DNA of 64,000 nucleotides. Origin: Sinonovacula constricta (Eukaryota > Mollusca > Bivalvia > Cardiida > Solecurtidae). Where the stretch lies: NCBI GenBank assembly GCA_007844125.1, contig CM017567.1, positions 31,022,380-31,086,379 of the forward strand, given 5' to 3'. The notes beneath the pieces were generated by a model. That model did not search any database. It saw only the letters and a list, made by a program, of their open reading frames with translations, and was not told where the DNA came from. The position numbers were made by a program, and so were the translations under genes. Positions 1 through 14,645 of the stretch are shown here, one piece after another. How positions within the stretch are numbered: position 1 is the first letter of the stretch; every line of letters begins with the position of its first letter.

Positions 1-2092
1 ATGTTTTATGAAAAGCTTTTAAGGTTCAACAAACTGTGGAATAATCGTTTACATAATATCTTACTGACTCTTATTGTTGCGTAACATACATTATTATAAG
101 AGTTATGAAAATAAAATATTTGGCAAACATTCTTTTGGTTTGCTTCTTTTGTCCATTGTCTTTTTCCATTGTAATGATATATCTTACTTTATGAGAAAAC
201 ACTTCTTGAAGAGTCACAATGAACATTTCTTTCATTTAGAGTCGCAAGCCTTGCTAAATTTGAAAGGAAGTTATAGATTTAAAAAGTCTTGATATTCTTA
301 ATCATCAATAAAGGTATACAACTGTATTATACTATTTGTAACTTAAAGTAAATGCAAGGGACCTATGCAGTTCTTTTATATTTCTTGTGAATGTTAGTTA
401 TGAAACATGTCAATTGCTTATAGTTCGACGTGTATCTGTCTGTCGTGAAAATGTCATATCTGCGCTAGCGTATTCTGTTCATGTTAATTGCATATTTTAT
501 AAAGAATACTACCACTTCAAGGGATTTCAACTCATTATGCCTGCCTTGATCGACAAAATTTAAGATATGCAAAAACTTCGGATGCAGCACCAAACTCCTT
601 TATATAGTCAATTGATGCTTTGATCTCTTTACATTTGACTGATATAATTTAATTTTGTTCGCACTTGCTGTCAGCTTGAATATCTATATGCTCAGTTGTG
701 AGTGTTCTCTGTATGACTTAAAAATGACAAGCAGATTGTTTAAAATATAGTTAAAGGAAGTTTCCCAATTTATAATATGTCAAATATTGATGTTAAACTC
801 CGCAAGCAGCAGTAATGTGCACTACCTGATAAGCTGTTGATCTTTTAATCGCATGGTCGAAATACGCATTGACAATACATTGAAGAGTCTAGACAGAGAG
901 GCTTTGAAATTCAGCTACAAAACACTGGCTGCAGAAATGCAATACTATATATCTGCTTTTAGCGACATTGTTAGAGTTTATACGACAGCGAATATCATAA
1001 TTGGTCAAGGTGATGGCGCTCGTGGCCAAGAAGATAAAGACCACACATCACAACCTTGTAAATATCCACTTCGAAATATGCTTCCAGATTTTACATCTCA
1101 ATAGTTGACTGTCCTTTGAAGAATATGACTGTCAAATGTATTAACATTGATTCTGTCTAAACAAGAAAACATACGATGAAATGCGACTACAAATTTGTTT
1201 TGTCGTTAAAGATGTCTTTGATATTTTTAACATAGTACTTACATGTAGAATGTCTAAAGCAACCGTCCGCCATATTATGAATGTCTCCTACAGAACAGGA
1301 GTTGATTTGCCGAAGACGGTTTCATGTTTCTAACTTTAACATTAGTTTTGATTTTAATTTGTTCATCTTCAAATAATAAATAATATGCTCTTTGTTAAAC
1401 GAAACAGATGTAATTAGCCAATTACACATTGTTGTTACACTTCTGAGGATTATTGACTCATATTTGTACTCAGAACCTTGACATTATTTTGCAACATGTA
1501 GTATATTCTGAATGAGATAAGTGTAACGAAGAGTATATGTGGTGAAATGTGGCATAGGCGGCGAATGCCGGACCGTAAGTATTATCACCATAATCAGCAG
1601 CAGCATAGGCAACTTTATATTTGCAATAGTATCGTTTGAACGTAATCGACCTCCGTGTACACTAAATGTTCTCTCTGTTATTTCTGTAATCAGAAATGCA
1701 ATTGTATTTCTATAAAATGCGCTCTTTAAGACAGTCATTCTTCTTTGTGTGCATCACTTAAATTGTGCACTTGTTTTCTGAATAGCTACAGTTGTTAACT
1801 TTACGTCTGAAGAGCCATTAAGTGGAATTATTTTCACACACTCGAAGCCCTTGGATGCGTTCGTTTTGAAACGTTAACGATAAAACGAATAATTGCTTCT
1901 TTTCCTTTTTGTATGTTCTGCCGTTTGGCATAAATGCTTTAGTTTGTTCAGCCGCAACCAACTACCTGTTTACTACGTCCTACATGTTTTCTACATGATC
2001 AGACAATAAAGGTTTGCCTGTCTTTATATACATTATTTTGCTTTTATACATGACTGAACGTTTCTGTGTGTGCGTTTAGTTCGTGTGAGTGT

Positions 2093-2136
2093 ATGTGTGT
2101 GTGTGTTTTGTGTGTGTGTGTGTGTGTGTGTGTGTT
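2093..2136 (+). repeat. (GT)n microsatellite, short allele in A
   Basis: An interrupted GT run of about 44 bases, at the place where A' has about 260 bases of GT. Confidence 0.95.
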
Positions 2137-2986
2137 AAAATATGAGAATTTAAGCATCTTATACCTTCATTCTAAACACTAGATATTCAATGTTTAAATC
2201 ATACTTACTTATGTTGGTTAAATAATAGTAATTGTGCGTTTTCATTGGGCATGGACATCGTTCTCTGCATTCGTTGCGTGTAAGTGTGATTTCCAATCGT
2301 TGCTGAAATATACAGAGCAGGTGTTATTTGTCAATATTGTGTTCGCGCTACTATCCTGTTTCATCAAAGAATGAACAAAGTACATGCAGTAAAGTAAAGT
2401 TGCACGATTGTTTACTTGTCCTAAAATAATTAACAAGTCAATATACATATATTATTTCATGTCCCTAGCGCATTAGTAATGGACATCTAGTGTTAGAAAC
2501 TACACACTACAAGTAAAAGCTTATGTGTACAATTTTACAGAAAGGTCCTCTAAATTTCCACCAGACATAAGCGCTCATTATTCAACTAAGAAATATGTAC
2601 TTTATTTAAGAGACACATACCCATAACATTCCATAACAGGAATTGAGTTAATTTCCGACACAAAATTGCGATTTACGGTATAAATGATTATATGAACCAA
2701 ATTTGTTTTCATCACGTTGATAAAAATTCAACGTTGCATACAATTTTCTATTTATTTTATAGCAATTCAATGTAGGCAAATCTAAGAATATTTATGTAAG
2801 TCTTTAGCTCCCTTCTCAGTGTATTGTTTTAAAGTTTGTGTCATTTTTACAATCTTGTAAAAACTTTTTGCCATGACCAGAACAAAATGAACTATTATCA
2901 ACACTGTATTTACTTTTGAATAAGTACAAAGTTAAATATGAACACCTTAGATTTATATGATTAAATATTAAACGTAGCATAGAAGT

Positions 2987-3860
2987 GATCATGTTATCAT
3001 GTGTGCTTCTTTATGGCAACATGGAACTTAACAGCTGCAAAAACTATATATAGTGTAACAATTAATGGTTCATAAAACATGTTTGAGGAAGCGTGTTAAT
3101 ACATTTTATTGTCGATTGACCGTTCCAAGGAGGTAAATGCTGGGTTTTTTTATGTGTGTTTTGTCTGGTCTCTGTGTTTTTGTCACATTTACATTTACCT
3201 TGTTTGCCTGTGTCTACTGGTAGATAAAATTTAAATATCTGTGAAAATTTTGATAGGACCTTTTCTTATTTACCTATTATACGTTTAAACATTGGTATAT
3301 GTTATTTATGTAGAACTTTAAATGCCCTGATTTGGAAAAATACCACGCCCTTGTAACCGTCTGGATGGAACATATGCGCCGTATGCAGGCATAAGAACTG
3401 TCAAAAGCGTAATTAGCTGAGCATTTTAAACGTTTTGAGGACTTAAAATTCTCCTTTGGCATGGTGCTTGTTTTTCCTTAATCTGGCAAATAGGGGCCTT
3501 ATGCTATTTCAATTTCGTTTAAAATAATTTGGTCCAAAACAGAACATGGATATTGAGAATTCTATTTTAGAGTGCTAAGATATGTATTGTACAATTAATC
3601 CCAATGCTGTAAAATTGCATGCGATGTAACCACAGCATTTTACTATGTAGCTAATGTCAAACAATGCGGCATCTAATCAAACGAGGAATCAAGCTAAGAA
3701 ACAAAACACCTTACTGTAAGTGTTAACATCGGTCTGGCGTATCAATAAACAAAGACGTCATTCATGCAGGTTCTCTAGGTAAGATAAATCTAACATTTTA
3801 AGATACATTTTAACTTCATGAAGACAGTCACAGATGAATATATGTCTACAGCATATGGCT
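2987..3860 (+). repeat. Segment present in A, largely missing from A'
   Basis: Between the shared flanks 'agaagtgat' and 'aaacctccgataattttatc', copy A has about 870 bases where A' has only about 170 (43787-43955). The distal part (about 3277-3838) matches inverted block B at about 24540-25080. That makes deletion from A' more likely than insertion into A. The proximal part contains a dispersed repeat at about 3115-3290. Confidence 0.7.
3115..3290 (+). repeat. Dispersed repeat R1, 3' fragment in block A
   Basis: 'gattgaccgttccaaggaggtaaatgctggg', then 'ttgtctggtctctgtgtttttgtcacatttac', then 'ttgcctgtgtctactggtag' and 'tcttatttacctatt'. It matches the minus strand of 29030-29220. It lies in the part of A that A' has lost. 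Confidence 0.7.
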
Positions 3861-4696
3861 CTAAACCTCCGATAATTTTATCAAACTTAATCAACACAAC
3901 CAATTCTTTGTAGGAAATTAAGTTTTACATATATCGTCTGAAACAATCCTTCTTGGAACTCTATAATCATCCGTTTTGAGATGCAAAGTGTGATTTCTGA
4001 GAAAAAAAATTCCTGTGCATAGATATTTGAAATCTGTCATTTGTTATGCCAGAGCACGGAAAACAAACTGTCAGTTAATTTTGACCATTTAGCTGCTTGT
4101 GTTGTCTTTACTTTTAAAGAAGCTTTTAGATTATAATGCTCGGTACTAGTTTCTTCAACGGTAAAGATGAGTGCTTTCTAAAACTGAACCGTGTTTGTTT
4201 GTTGTTTCCGCAAATTAACCAATCCATTTAGTGCAAAAGCACAGAAACGGAAATTTAAGTCATGTTTCTGGTAACATGTTCTTGGCCTTGGAAGACTGTA
4301 AGAATTTACTCTTTGTTTCTAAATTACTATTTTTATTTGCGTAATGGTTATATATATTAGAAAGGCAAGGTCACACATGTGCATTTCCACAATTACAAAT
4401 GACAATCAGGATCACCCAAACGACAGTCATTGTTACGGGTCAGGCTAACTGAATTAGTCTGCTATTCCTCAACCCTGCCATTTATTGTCTTTTTTCTCCA
4501 GAGAGCCCTAAGCCAGCGCACAAATCAAATAGCAAAACAAATTCCAGCCAGTCAGCAATAGGAATCAACAACCTAAAGATAAGATGAACCAAAACTCATT
4601 GTTATTAATTTACAGCTTGTTTAAGGAAAGCAGCCTAGAATTTATAATACAAACCTGTGTGTACGTATGGTATTTAATTTTTATTCATTAAGCCAA

Positions 4697-5012
4697 TAAC
4701 CAGACCTTGTAGCGCCATGGGTAGAGCGTCTGCTACAGGCAAGGGAGGCATGGAGCTCAATCCCGGGCCGTGGCATAGCAACGTCGTTAATATGGTAGTG
4801 GCATAGCTCCCTTGAAAAAGTTCGAGTAAGGTCAGTTCCCCGACTTGTTGCCCCGGTGTCAGACAATGAGTGTAATGTGACTGGGTTATGTATAATGCCA
4901 CATGTTAGCGGCATGCCAAAACAGTGGAGGCAGCACTAAATATCATTTAAGGAAACACCGTCTCCAGATAGCCAAATTACTGTTGGTGGAAAAAATATAC
5001 CAAATAAACAAA
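4697..5012 (+). mobile_element. tRNA-derived SINE, copy in block A
   Basis: The 5' head is tRNA-like: 'tagcgccatgggtagagcg' (from 4710) fits a pol III A box. 'gagctcaatcc' (4753-4763) is a B box with a changed base. A body of about 240 bases follows, with 'gtaatgtgactgggttatgtataatgcc'-type sequence, ending in 'aataaacaaa' (5002-5012). The body matches the independent copy at 50228-50540, which confirms it as a mobile family. The altered B box suggests it is inactive. Confidence 0.85.
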
Positions 5013-8000
5013 GCCAATCTGATTGTACATTCAATTTTAATTAGTTAATAATTCTTAATCAGATTTGTTCAAAGAGCACATGTACTTCAATTGATATAAA
5101 AGAAAAATGCCAATACTTTAATGTGCTGACTTAACGTATCTTCCACACACATGCACAACCGTTTTCAAAAATATATAAGTATGTATTTTATTTTTCTAAA
5201 TAAAGGGGTCCAAATGAAGAAAACCAACATAAATCAAGACTTTTTGATAAAGTAACTATAACACTCCAGTTACAGAAAGTATAAATTTAAGCCATGAACA
5301 GCATTTTCAAGGAACAGCATAATTATGCTGCTACTGATAAAACATGTATTCCCACGTCATTTGAATTTTAATGTCGTATTATTATGTAAAGACTTGGGAT
5401 TTCCATACATATAAAGTATTTTATTGCAGCGAAGATAAATTTCTTTGGGCCAATGCAGATCATAGCATAACATATATGTATATTATTCTGCCGAAGACCA
5501 TTTTCCCTGCACTTATAGAACCTTCACAATCCAAGACGTCAGTTAACCCTTCGCCGCCTGCCTGGTCGATAAAGAGTTTGACAGTAAAATGAATCTAAAT
5601 ATGACGGCGAAAGAAACTTATGCAAATCATACCGCATTTTTAGCAGGCACTCAACCAATATATATTAAAAAAGCGGCTTTGTCATCACCATCCTTCATCT
5701 TGTTTCAATAGTTGTTTTTGTTTTTTCTAAAAAATAAAAATGGCAAAAAAAAACATTGCAAAAAAAGACATAATACATTTTTGTCAATGTTTAGTTTGTA
5801 ATGCGACTGGAAAGAGTTTATTGTCGGTGCAGCTTCTTATTCAACTGATTGTTACATGTTATTTACATGAACATAATATTTAGTTTACAAAGAAGAAACG
5901 CTTTTTATTACATGTAGTATTACTATTATGTTTTATTTATCTTTACTAGTAAGTTCGTTCTTAAGCAGGTCAAGGAAATATAATAATTGAGCAATTATTA
6001 GGCGTGTTACCTGCGTTTTAAAATCTTGAACTTGAGCAAACTTACATTATTTTTTTTAAAATATACCCTGATTATAATAATAAATGTACATTGTACAAAA
6101 ATAACAGGCTACTCACATCCCGAAATTTTATTTCTAAAATGAATTTAAACACAGAAAAGAAAAACAACTAAATCGGATATATAATTTGAAACGTGTTGAG
6201 TAATTTTCTATAAATCTGATTTCCGAATTAATTTCGGCATACTATTACAGCTATCACTGCTGAAATTGCTATCATAGAATATTGCATACATGTATATTAG
6301 AACGATATTGATTTCTTGCAAAATGAAACCATCCAATATCCCAGAATGCTAGTACCATTCAGACGCCTGTTCGCTATAGATTTGACAGTGTAATTACATT
6401 TGGAATGAACCATATGTGTAATATATGTCTAATATGATCGAGCCAGTAAATAATGCAGGTTGTCATCGACGAACCAAACGGGGTTGGGGCGCGGTAGGGA
6501 AAGAAATAGCATATACAATATTGTACTTGTCGACATTATTTTCTTCTTGCTTTAATCTGATTAATACAAACGAAATGAGTTTTTTTTAGAAAATACAGTT
6601 ATTTTATAAAACGCTTTTGATTTACGTTTAAAATGGCGTCTTACGGGAAGGATAGATAATCATATTATCACACCAAAATTACGTCAATTGACTTAACTTA
6701 ACAATAAAGATCTACACACCCATCTAAACGTCGTCAGTTCTGAACAATGTGTTTCTCGGTAAGATCCATTCATCTGTTACTCCAAATGAACAATATTGAC
6801 ACTTGTTTCGAAAGTTGCACATGAATTCGTTTCTACAAATAACATTTTCCCGTCCTTTTGTATCGAATAAAATGATAATTTAGGATGATAAAATACTGCT
6901 TTCTATATATTCTAACGGCTTTTATGACATATTACAGTAGCAACATGCATTTTTTCATTTAATGGAAGTATCGCAATTGAAACGGACAATGGTATGACCA
7001 TAAAACTATTCTTTAGAAATGCCAATTTGTAGACGAAACCTTCAACAATTTGAAATACTTTTCTTTGAAGATTGAATGACAATTATGTTCATGATACTTT
7101 CATTTTTACACCCTATGTTAACCCCATTGCTCATGCATGAGCCATTTAACGCCTTTGCACAGCATAATAAATTTATACTTATCTAAGAATCTGAGCAAAT
7201 AAAGGCTTATTTGTTAACAGCCCTGGGTTTATTATTATATGGGAAACATACATACATTCAATAATGCATTGCACCTATGTCCAAAAAAAATTAAATAAAT
7301 TTATAAATGTTCATAATCATACATATTTACTATAAAATAATTAAAACCAAACATAGATAATTGCGCACGATTGTCCATGGATTCTCACAACTGTGCTTGA
7401 CTCCACACAATAGCGTGTATTGTTCTCTGCTTATAAATTGAAATTATTCAATCGAATACATGTCCTACTGCTATAATCTTTTAAATTTGTCAACCAATGA
7501 TGATTTGCCTAAATAAAAAAAGCTAACTGGTGGGTATTTTTAATTTGTGTAGGGTTTTGGGGTACAGATAAGGTAGTAGACGTATTTTTAAAGCTGTGAT
7601 TTGAAGGTTGTCTGGTAATGTTTGCTACCGGAAAAATCTCATTAAAAATTACGTGCTATCTATAACTAGATTGACATTTAAAGATATCAAATACATAGCT
7701 GTTTAACATTGCACACTGATTAGTTTATTCAATAATATTTTAACATTTTTTAACTTTATTTTCCAATAATAATAACAGTATTTCTTTTTCTAATATCGAA
7801 TGGATGTTTACCGTTTACCTGACATTATGACACTAGATACGTGTGTGTAATAGGTTTTTAAGAATCCACTAGTATATACCGTTTCAATATATCTTTGTCA
7901 AGATAGAAAATTGTTAACTCAAAGTTCTTTTTTTAACAGAGAACTCAAAGTTATGCCTTTTAACACCAGTTGATGGATTTTGACGGATAATGAAACTATA

Positions 8001-10370
8001 AAACATGTCTTAAGTGTTCATATTATGCAGAAAGTCTCGAAAAATTCGCCCTTAAGTGACATTTTGGTTGAATTGATGTAGTGATCTAAATACATGCTGG
8101 ACGTGAGGGGATTATGAAAAGATGTTATTATTCTTGAAAATTAATTTTCGGAATTTGCAAGAGAAGCGTTTCCAAAACATCCGATATTGAAAAAACGTCA
8201 GATAAAGTAATTTGATATTTTGCGCAAGGTTACATGTTTCAAGGCTTTGCAAACATGACCGCAGTTGTACGTTGTCACATTTTGAATCCTATTCTAGGAG
8301 ATTAGAAAATCTAGATGATGGTCACTATTTTGATGATGGTCGCCTGTCATGAGTAAAATACAATGGATGCATGTTTAAAGTTTTCCGACTTTAGTTGAAC
8401 ATAACAATACACATTGTAAGGTTTTAAAAATTAAACTCGGATATTCAATTTTATTAAATCACTTCGATTACCTAGGATGATGTAATTATTAATATGTTTT
8501 CTAAACATTTAACAACTTTTCAAAACATTTAAATCGTATCCTTGTGCATTAAAATGGTTTAGAAAAAAACGAATGTTCTTATAAGCACTGCTTAGTATAT
8601 CGACATGTAATCCATATACTTAGAAAATACCTCAAAGTTTAACCAAGTATAATTATAATTCAAATGAATGCAAACAATTTGAAATCATGTGTAAAAAAGA
8701 AACATATTTTAATATGAAAGCATTCTCATAATTTTATCAGAAAACAATATTCATCTAAAAACATAACAATTTTAAACTTACCTGGTATTTATGTACTGCA
8801 GTTTTTTATCTTACCTAGTGGCCAGATAAAATATCTTAGTTTTAGCGTTTTACAATGATATCCTTTAAGAAATATGTTATGGTTTTTTTTCTGTTCGTAC
8901 TCGGCGAAAACCGACTTTCATCTCATTATTACAACAATATCAACAATATTGTGCAGAGGTCTGGCGTCTTCAGAGTACAGACGCTGATAGCAGAACGACA
9001 GCTTTACGAGGTTTTAACGTTTAATACTCCTTTCAATATAGTTATGAATATGTTTGATCTTTTATTTACAATTGTGTCTTAAGATGGCTTTACTGATTGC
9101 AAAAGAACATTTGTTTGCCGTCTGAAGCATTTGCAACATTATTATGTTGACACTGACTTTGATGTTGCATCTACACATGGATGATCTTCTTAATAACGCC
9201 ATTTTAGAATACTTTGTAATTATGACTTTTAGCTGTCGGCCAAGGAGATAAATAAGGCATCAGTATATGTTATTATATAATCAGGTGTATTTGCAATGTA
9301 CATTAATGATTAGGCTTTTGTGCTGTTTTCTTTTTTCTAGAAGGCCTAAGTGATGTCTTAAATTGGAGGATATGCATGTTTGAATGTTTTTCACTACCTA
9401 ACAACTAAAAAGTAAGAAATATAGTTATGTTAAAATAACTGTATAATGATATCTGGCAAGCATTGAGAACGAAAACGTGTTGCAGGTTCTTGAAACCTAC
9501 AAACACGTCTCAAAGTCGGACTTATTGTTGCGGTTCATGACGTAACAAATCAAGAACTAGACAATTCTTAACGTAACCAAACATATATTTTATTTGCAAA
9601 ACAAGGTTCAAGTTACGCAATGTCGGATTTGTCAAACAAAATATTGTATCACCTGTCTTACATAACTAAGTCAGTGCTGATGGTGGAGAATATCCATAAA
9701 TAGAACAACCAACGTCAAGTTGGTCAGCTTTAAGTACTCCCATCATCAATTATCACAATCTGAAGCTTGATTTCATATTTTCTTATAAAGGTATAAGTAC
9801 TGGTAAAATATTATTACCCTTGTTGTGAGAAAGCTGGATTTCAGAAGCATATAGCATTGACCCTGCTTGACCCTGTCTGATTTTCTAAGCCTCGCATGAT
9901 AACATTTATCTATATCAACACCAACCTGGTATTCTCTATATACCTAACTTAAGTAAAAACGGAAAATCATATAGAAATTAAAGATCTTTTAATAAAATGA
10001 TTTCAATAAAATAGTTTCTATTATCGGATGTGCTTGACTCGGATGTAGCTTTTTCCCAAAATCTAGACTTTAAAAGAGGGTTTTTATTTACAGCTGAAGA
10101 CTTGCCTGCTTTCCATTTTAATGCGTTATATGTTTGATTTTCTAAGGAATAATTGTGTCCATTGTTTGCAAAAATGCAATCGCGGACAGGTTCAATCTCT
10201 CAACGCTAAAACAGCGCTTCTGACCGCTTTTATTTCTGATTGACTTTACGTTGTACACTTCAGGCTGTAAATTAGATAATAATTATTTGTATTTTAAGCA
10301 GCATTTAAATTGTGTTTCTGACACTCCCCTGTTGTATGATGCTTACAAAAGTATTGTTTGTTAGATACAT

Positions 10371-10535
10371 GTAGATGGATGGATCGAACGATGGGTAGAA
10401 TGATCGATGGATGGGAGACGAACGAACGGACGGACGGACAGACAGACAGCCAGGCAGATAAACAGACAGACAGACAAATAGACAGACATATAGACAGATG
10501 GACAGATAGACAAACAGATAGATATATAGATTATA
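10371..10535 (+). repeat. Imperfect tetranucleotide tract (GATG/GACG/GACA/GATA)
   Basis: Begins as GATG-type units, passes through 'acggacggac', and becomes GACA and GATA units with many substitutions. The open frames on both strands here come from the repeat. Confidence 0.9.
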
Positions 10536-11403
10536 ATATGTTGATTCACTGACTTTTTTAGCAGCAGCATACAAACATCTATAAAGGATCGAACTGTGGA
10601 TGAAAACATGTATGTTTTACTAGTTTGCTATTTAATACGCCGTATATTATTATAAAATATGACCATGGATAAAAACTACTGTTTATGTCTTTTAAAAACT
10701 ACTTTTATTATATAGTATAAAGTACAATAAATTGGTGTGCGATTTCCGGTCATATTTGTTCAGAAATACAGTTAGGAATATCATACAGACACGTATGTAT
10801 GGTATGTAGTGTTTTTTTACAAGACCATTTCCTGAATAGTTTAAAGCCTACTGTCTGTACACATCTTTAGTTCCTGAGACGTCTTTCCTTGACAGTATTC
10901 CCGTCTGCTGACCTGCAACGCCGGTATTAATACGGAGAATATTGTTGGAATAACTACAGAAGTGTCGCTTTTATCTTGCGCATACCAAATATAACACAGG
11001 CTTGATATATGTCTGCTGCAAAATAATCTGTCACAAATATTGTTGCAGGAAAGAGACCTGCAAATTCACATTTCAATTCTTAGCGTGTTGCAAAACTAGA
11101 GGCATTTTCGACGGAAAGGATGCCTCTATTATATTAATGCCATTTCTGATCAGATATGCCAAGGAAAAGTATTACATACATTGATATTTAAAAAAGTCAC
11201 CTACGGTATTCAGTTGTCGTTGTTTTAATTGTGAGAAAAGAACATTCTGATGTGACTTACATAGCATTATCTTAAAAGAAATCACATTGGAAGTGTGAGG
11301 AATACACGGACAGAAATGTAGCACTAATGACAAATAATGGTAAGGCAAAAAAGAAAATTACCACAGACATGTAAATCTACCACTAGATATCTATAGGTAA
11401 ATA

Positions 11404-11765
11404 TATTAACTACCTCTAGACAAAGGCAAACAGGGTAAAGCTGACAAAAACAGAGAGACGAGACATGACACACACACACAAACAACAGTTACCGCATTTG
11501 AACGGTCAGTCAGCAAATGGACCGATTGGGGTGCATAAACCTGCTTTGTGGAGCGCTCCAACCTCGCACTTCCTGAAGGTTTATCAAACAGTGTAAAAAC
11601 ATATTCCGTCAAAGTGAGACACCTTACAGTTAGCGCCGTATAGGGAGTCCATTATAAAATAAATAGACAAAATAACTAATAATAAAATGTATTATCAACA
11701 TATGTACAATATATACAGTAGATAAAAGACTCAGCAAAAAGTTGCTCAAAGGAAATTTGTTTTAA
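11404..11765 (-). repeat. Dispersed non-coding repeat R1, copy 1
   Basis: On the minus strand this has the order seen in other copies: 'ttttatctac' and 'ttgtacatatgttgat' (5' part), 'tttgacgg', 'acactgtttgat', 'accttcaggaagtgcgaggttgg', 'tgaccgttc', 'cggtaactg', a 'gtctcgtctctctg' stretch and the end 'gtctagaggtag'. It has no open frame, no poly-A and no recognised terminal repeat. It aligns best to 29105-29740. Confidence 0.75.
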
Positions 11766-12311
11766 TAACATATACAATAGGTTGACCTTATACCAACAAG
11801 AACAGTGCTCCCAACTGACATTGGCCACCACATGACGTGTCAAGCGAAAAGTTGAAATTCACCGGGAAGACACCAGACGAAGAAAATGCAATCGTTCTAA
11901 GATTTATGTCGGAATTTTTTATAGTTCCACCCTTGCAGGTGATAAACGTCTGAAAGAATTTACTTACGACAATCAGGTTTTGTGAACTTCATTGTATTCT
12001 TATGTGAGTTGTCAATCTTCTATTATCGAAAACATTGTCCGTTCTTTGAGATTTGCAGCTTACTCTAAAAGTTTGGGAACTCCCAGGCAAAACAGATTGT
12101 GTATATAGTTCTATGTTTTCCTTTTCTTGATCCCAAAACAATGAAACCTCATTAATTAAGTGTAGCCTAATTTGCCACGTGCCTCTCTTTAAAACCTTGC
12201 TAGTTTCAAGTCACAAATAAAATTTCTTACTCATTGCAAGCCAATAACTTTAGTCATATATGTTGCCATTTTCTTAGTTTTTTTTAGTTTGTTAGTTCGT
12301 TATTTGTTTCT

Positions 12312-12360
12312 GTTTTGCTTTTGTTTTTGTTGTTGTCGTTGTTGTTTATTTATTGTTGTT
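12312..12360 (+). repeat. Imperfect (GTT)n tract
   Basis: 'tttttgttgttgtcgttgttg' and following GTT-rich sequence. Confidence 0.75.
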
Positions 12361-14645
12361 ATATATTATAATGTGTGAGGACAAAGTATCTTGCTATATA
12401 TTGTCAGTGCAATAAAAAAGATAACAGCAACCTTAAAAGCATGGTTTATATGCTCCTTGAACTGCCTTTTAATTTTGACGTTTTGGGATTTATCTTGATT
12501 TTTCCCTACAGACACAGTACCGTCAAGTATCAGTAGTAATTTCTTTTAATTTGGTTCAATTTTATGTTTAACCATTCTAAGTTCTTTTTAAAAAATCTCT
12601 TCAGACCTACCCTCACAAGCTATACATAATTGTACGGGCGTATTTGTTAAATTTGCTTCAAATATTATTGGTGAAAAATATGTTAAAACAAAAGAATACC
12701 TTTCTTGAGAAAAAAGTTACATTTACCTTATAACAGTTATCCAGTCAACTGAAATCATAATGCAATTCAACAAAGCGTAATATATTAATACATTTACAAA
12801 ATAATTGTTTAGAACAATGGGAAATAACAGTCTCTGAATGTGATGTACTAACCGCATTGGAAATCTAAGAGACTAATTGTGCTCAGCGGTCTTACAATCA
12901 AAAGTGAATATTAGAGACAGCAAGATGTGATTGTGAAAGAAAACAAGCTGCTTGAACCCCCTGGACAGGTAAAATAATGTTGCATGCATACAATTCAGCT
13001 CCTAGATAAAACTGTTCATATTATTTATATTTCCACTTAACATGTTCTTATAAAACATTGATAATATACATACAAAAGAAGACACTCTAGATTTCAAATC
13101 GGACAAATCGTAAGTTGATATAATGTTGGAATGTTGTATTTTAGCTATTTCATCTTTGCTGGAAGTGTTTTTGTTATAATTCGACAGCCCTTCATGTTTA
13201 TCATGCCTCATTTCGGCGCGATGCAACTTTCACTGTATTGCCTCTGCACAAGCAAGGACAAATTTGGTATTTGATTATTACTTCAGACGCGATGGAAGAG
13301 TTATATAAATCTTCAAAAGCAGCTAGTATATTCTATCCCTTGTTATAACTCAATTTAAAAAAAGAAGAGTAATGCTTCTTCATAAGCTGTTGCAAACTAT
13401 TTCCATGTTAAGACGTTACGACGCATATAATAATACATACGTAAAAGCAATGTCCAGAAAACGCCTTTATTGAGCTATCAATTGAATAGCTTCCTGGAAC
13501 GTGCAAAATTCGTTGGAATAAAAAGCAAAGAAAACATTGATTTATGTGTAATATCAAAATCCTGACATAATTATTAAAAAATATGAAAGTTGATGTAAGA
13601 TGGGCGTAAATTTTCCATCAATTGTGAGTCAAATCAAATTGTACACCACTATAATAACTTTTCCAACAGCGTTATTACAGATATATACTAGTTCGACAAT
13701 AATGTAAACTGAAAGCAATGCAAACAATTTGTTGCCAAGGGCTATTATTAAGGTTTATAAAAGACTTTGATCGAAATATAACATTGATTTACAAAATAGT
13801 TTCAATGTTTATTGCTACAAGTTATAATTTGAAAAAGACGCGCAGTTCTTCATTTTTGAGGTTATTAAATTTAAATAATCAATAGAACGCAGCCACTTTA
13901 ATCCCCGTGGAATCGACAGCAACGCATTTGTCATTATTTATGTTTGATCATATTTTTATATCTTGCATGTTGTACAGTAAAATGTTTACATGTTTAGATA
14001 ATATTACTGGTCAAATTTAATGAATGTATATAATTGCTAAGGACAGATTCAGTTTGGACAATGTTTACTCTTTTCTAATATGCTACAATTTATCCACTTA
14101 AAATCGTGTTATTATGGATTAGTATTTCATCTCCATGACAACAACGTACACTATTAGCGAGTTTTAAATTAGAAGTGCTAATTTATGAATGGAGGTGCGG
14201 AGTTAAGAAACAGTACGATATTTGGCTTTAGTTAGTTGTGTTAACTGCTTGACTTTTTAAACTTAAAGTTAGTTGTATGTAAGCGCCTAGGGGCAGCAGA
14301 TCTGTGAAGGCTCTCTGTCCTTAATGAAGATTTCTAAGGCATATCACAGAGTTACCTCGTGCTTTTTATGCTACACATATATAAAGTATCATTGAAGTGT
14401 TGGATTGTATTTATTGTGCTGGATATCATCAGGAAAGGCAGTATTCTGTGAGCGTGTTATGTGGCAGTGTTTCTCCATTGATCTAGCAGTGGAAGCCATT
14501 ACCAGCAGGACTCACTCAACCATAGCCTGTCAGCTCAGCCTATATCTGGGGCAGTGGAGCTGTGCCAACTGGTCAGTGTGTGTGTTATGGTGCTATTACA
14601 TCACAGTGCTAGTCTTGGGTGTTTACATCACAGTGTTAATCTTGT

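Larger units (their letters stand above)
1..9762 (+). repeat. Segmental duplication, copy A (left end cut by window)
   Basis: This block aligns in direct orientation to 39541-50122 with an offset of about 39.5 kb. The match starts at the first bases of the window, so the block probably begins further left. It ends near 9762, where the shared stretch 'atcaattatcacaatc' is followed by unrelated sequence in the two copies. By eye, divergence is about 1 percent in some stretches (1484-1738) and about 5 percent in others (5371-5592). Copy A has a short GT tract at 2093-2136. It lacks about 1.2 kb that A' carries at 42475-43672, and it carries about 0.87 kb (2987-3860) that A' has mostly lost. It holds one tRNA-derived SINE and one dispersed repeat. 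No supported coding gene lies inside. Confidence 0.93.
9763..14274. other. Non-coding stretch between block A and the LINE
   Basis: AT-rich unique sequence. It holds the tetranucleotide tract, one R1 copy and a GTT tract listed separately. The longest remaining open frames (for example 13002-13226 minus, 74 codons) have no recognisable features. I see no gene. Confidence 0.6.

Noticed and set aside
1484..1738. 84-codon minus-strand open frame kept in both A (1484-1738) and A' (41032-41286)
   Set aside because: The copies are nearly identical at DNA level, so retention is expected without selection. The predicted protein has no domain and no supporting signals.
4697..4770. Possible true tRNA gene
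   Set aside because: The A and B box-like stretches are followed by a SINE body found again at 50228, the B box is altered, and no acceptor stem closes.
5371..5592. 73-codon open frame kept in A and A' (45739-45960)
   Set aside because: About 11 of 12 differences change the amino acid, and inverted block B does not keep a clean matching frame, so no protein constraint is visible.
10305..10609. Overlapping open frames of 64-89 codons on both strands
   Set aside because: They come from the imperfect tetranucleotide tract, where stops are rare in every frame.
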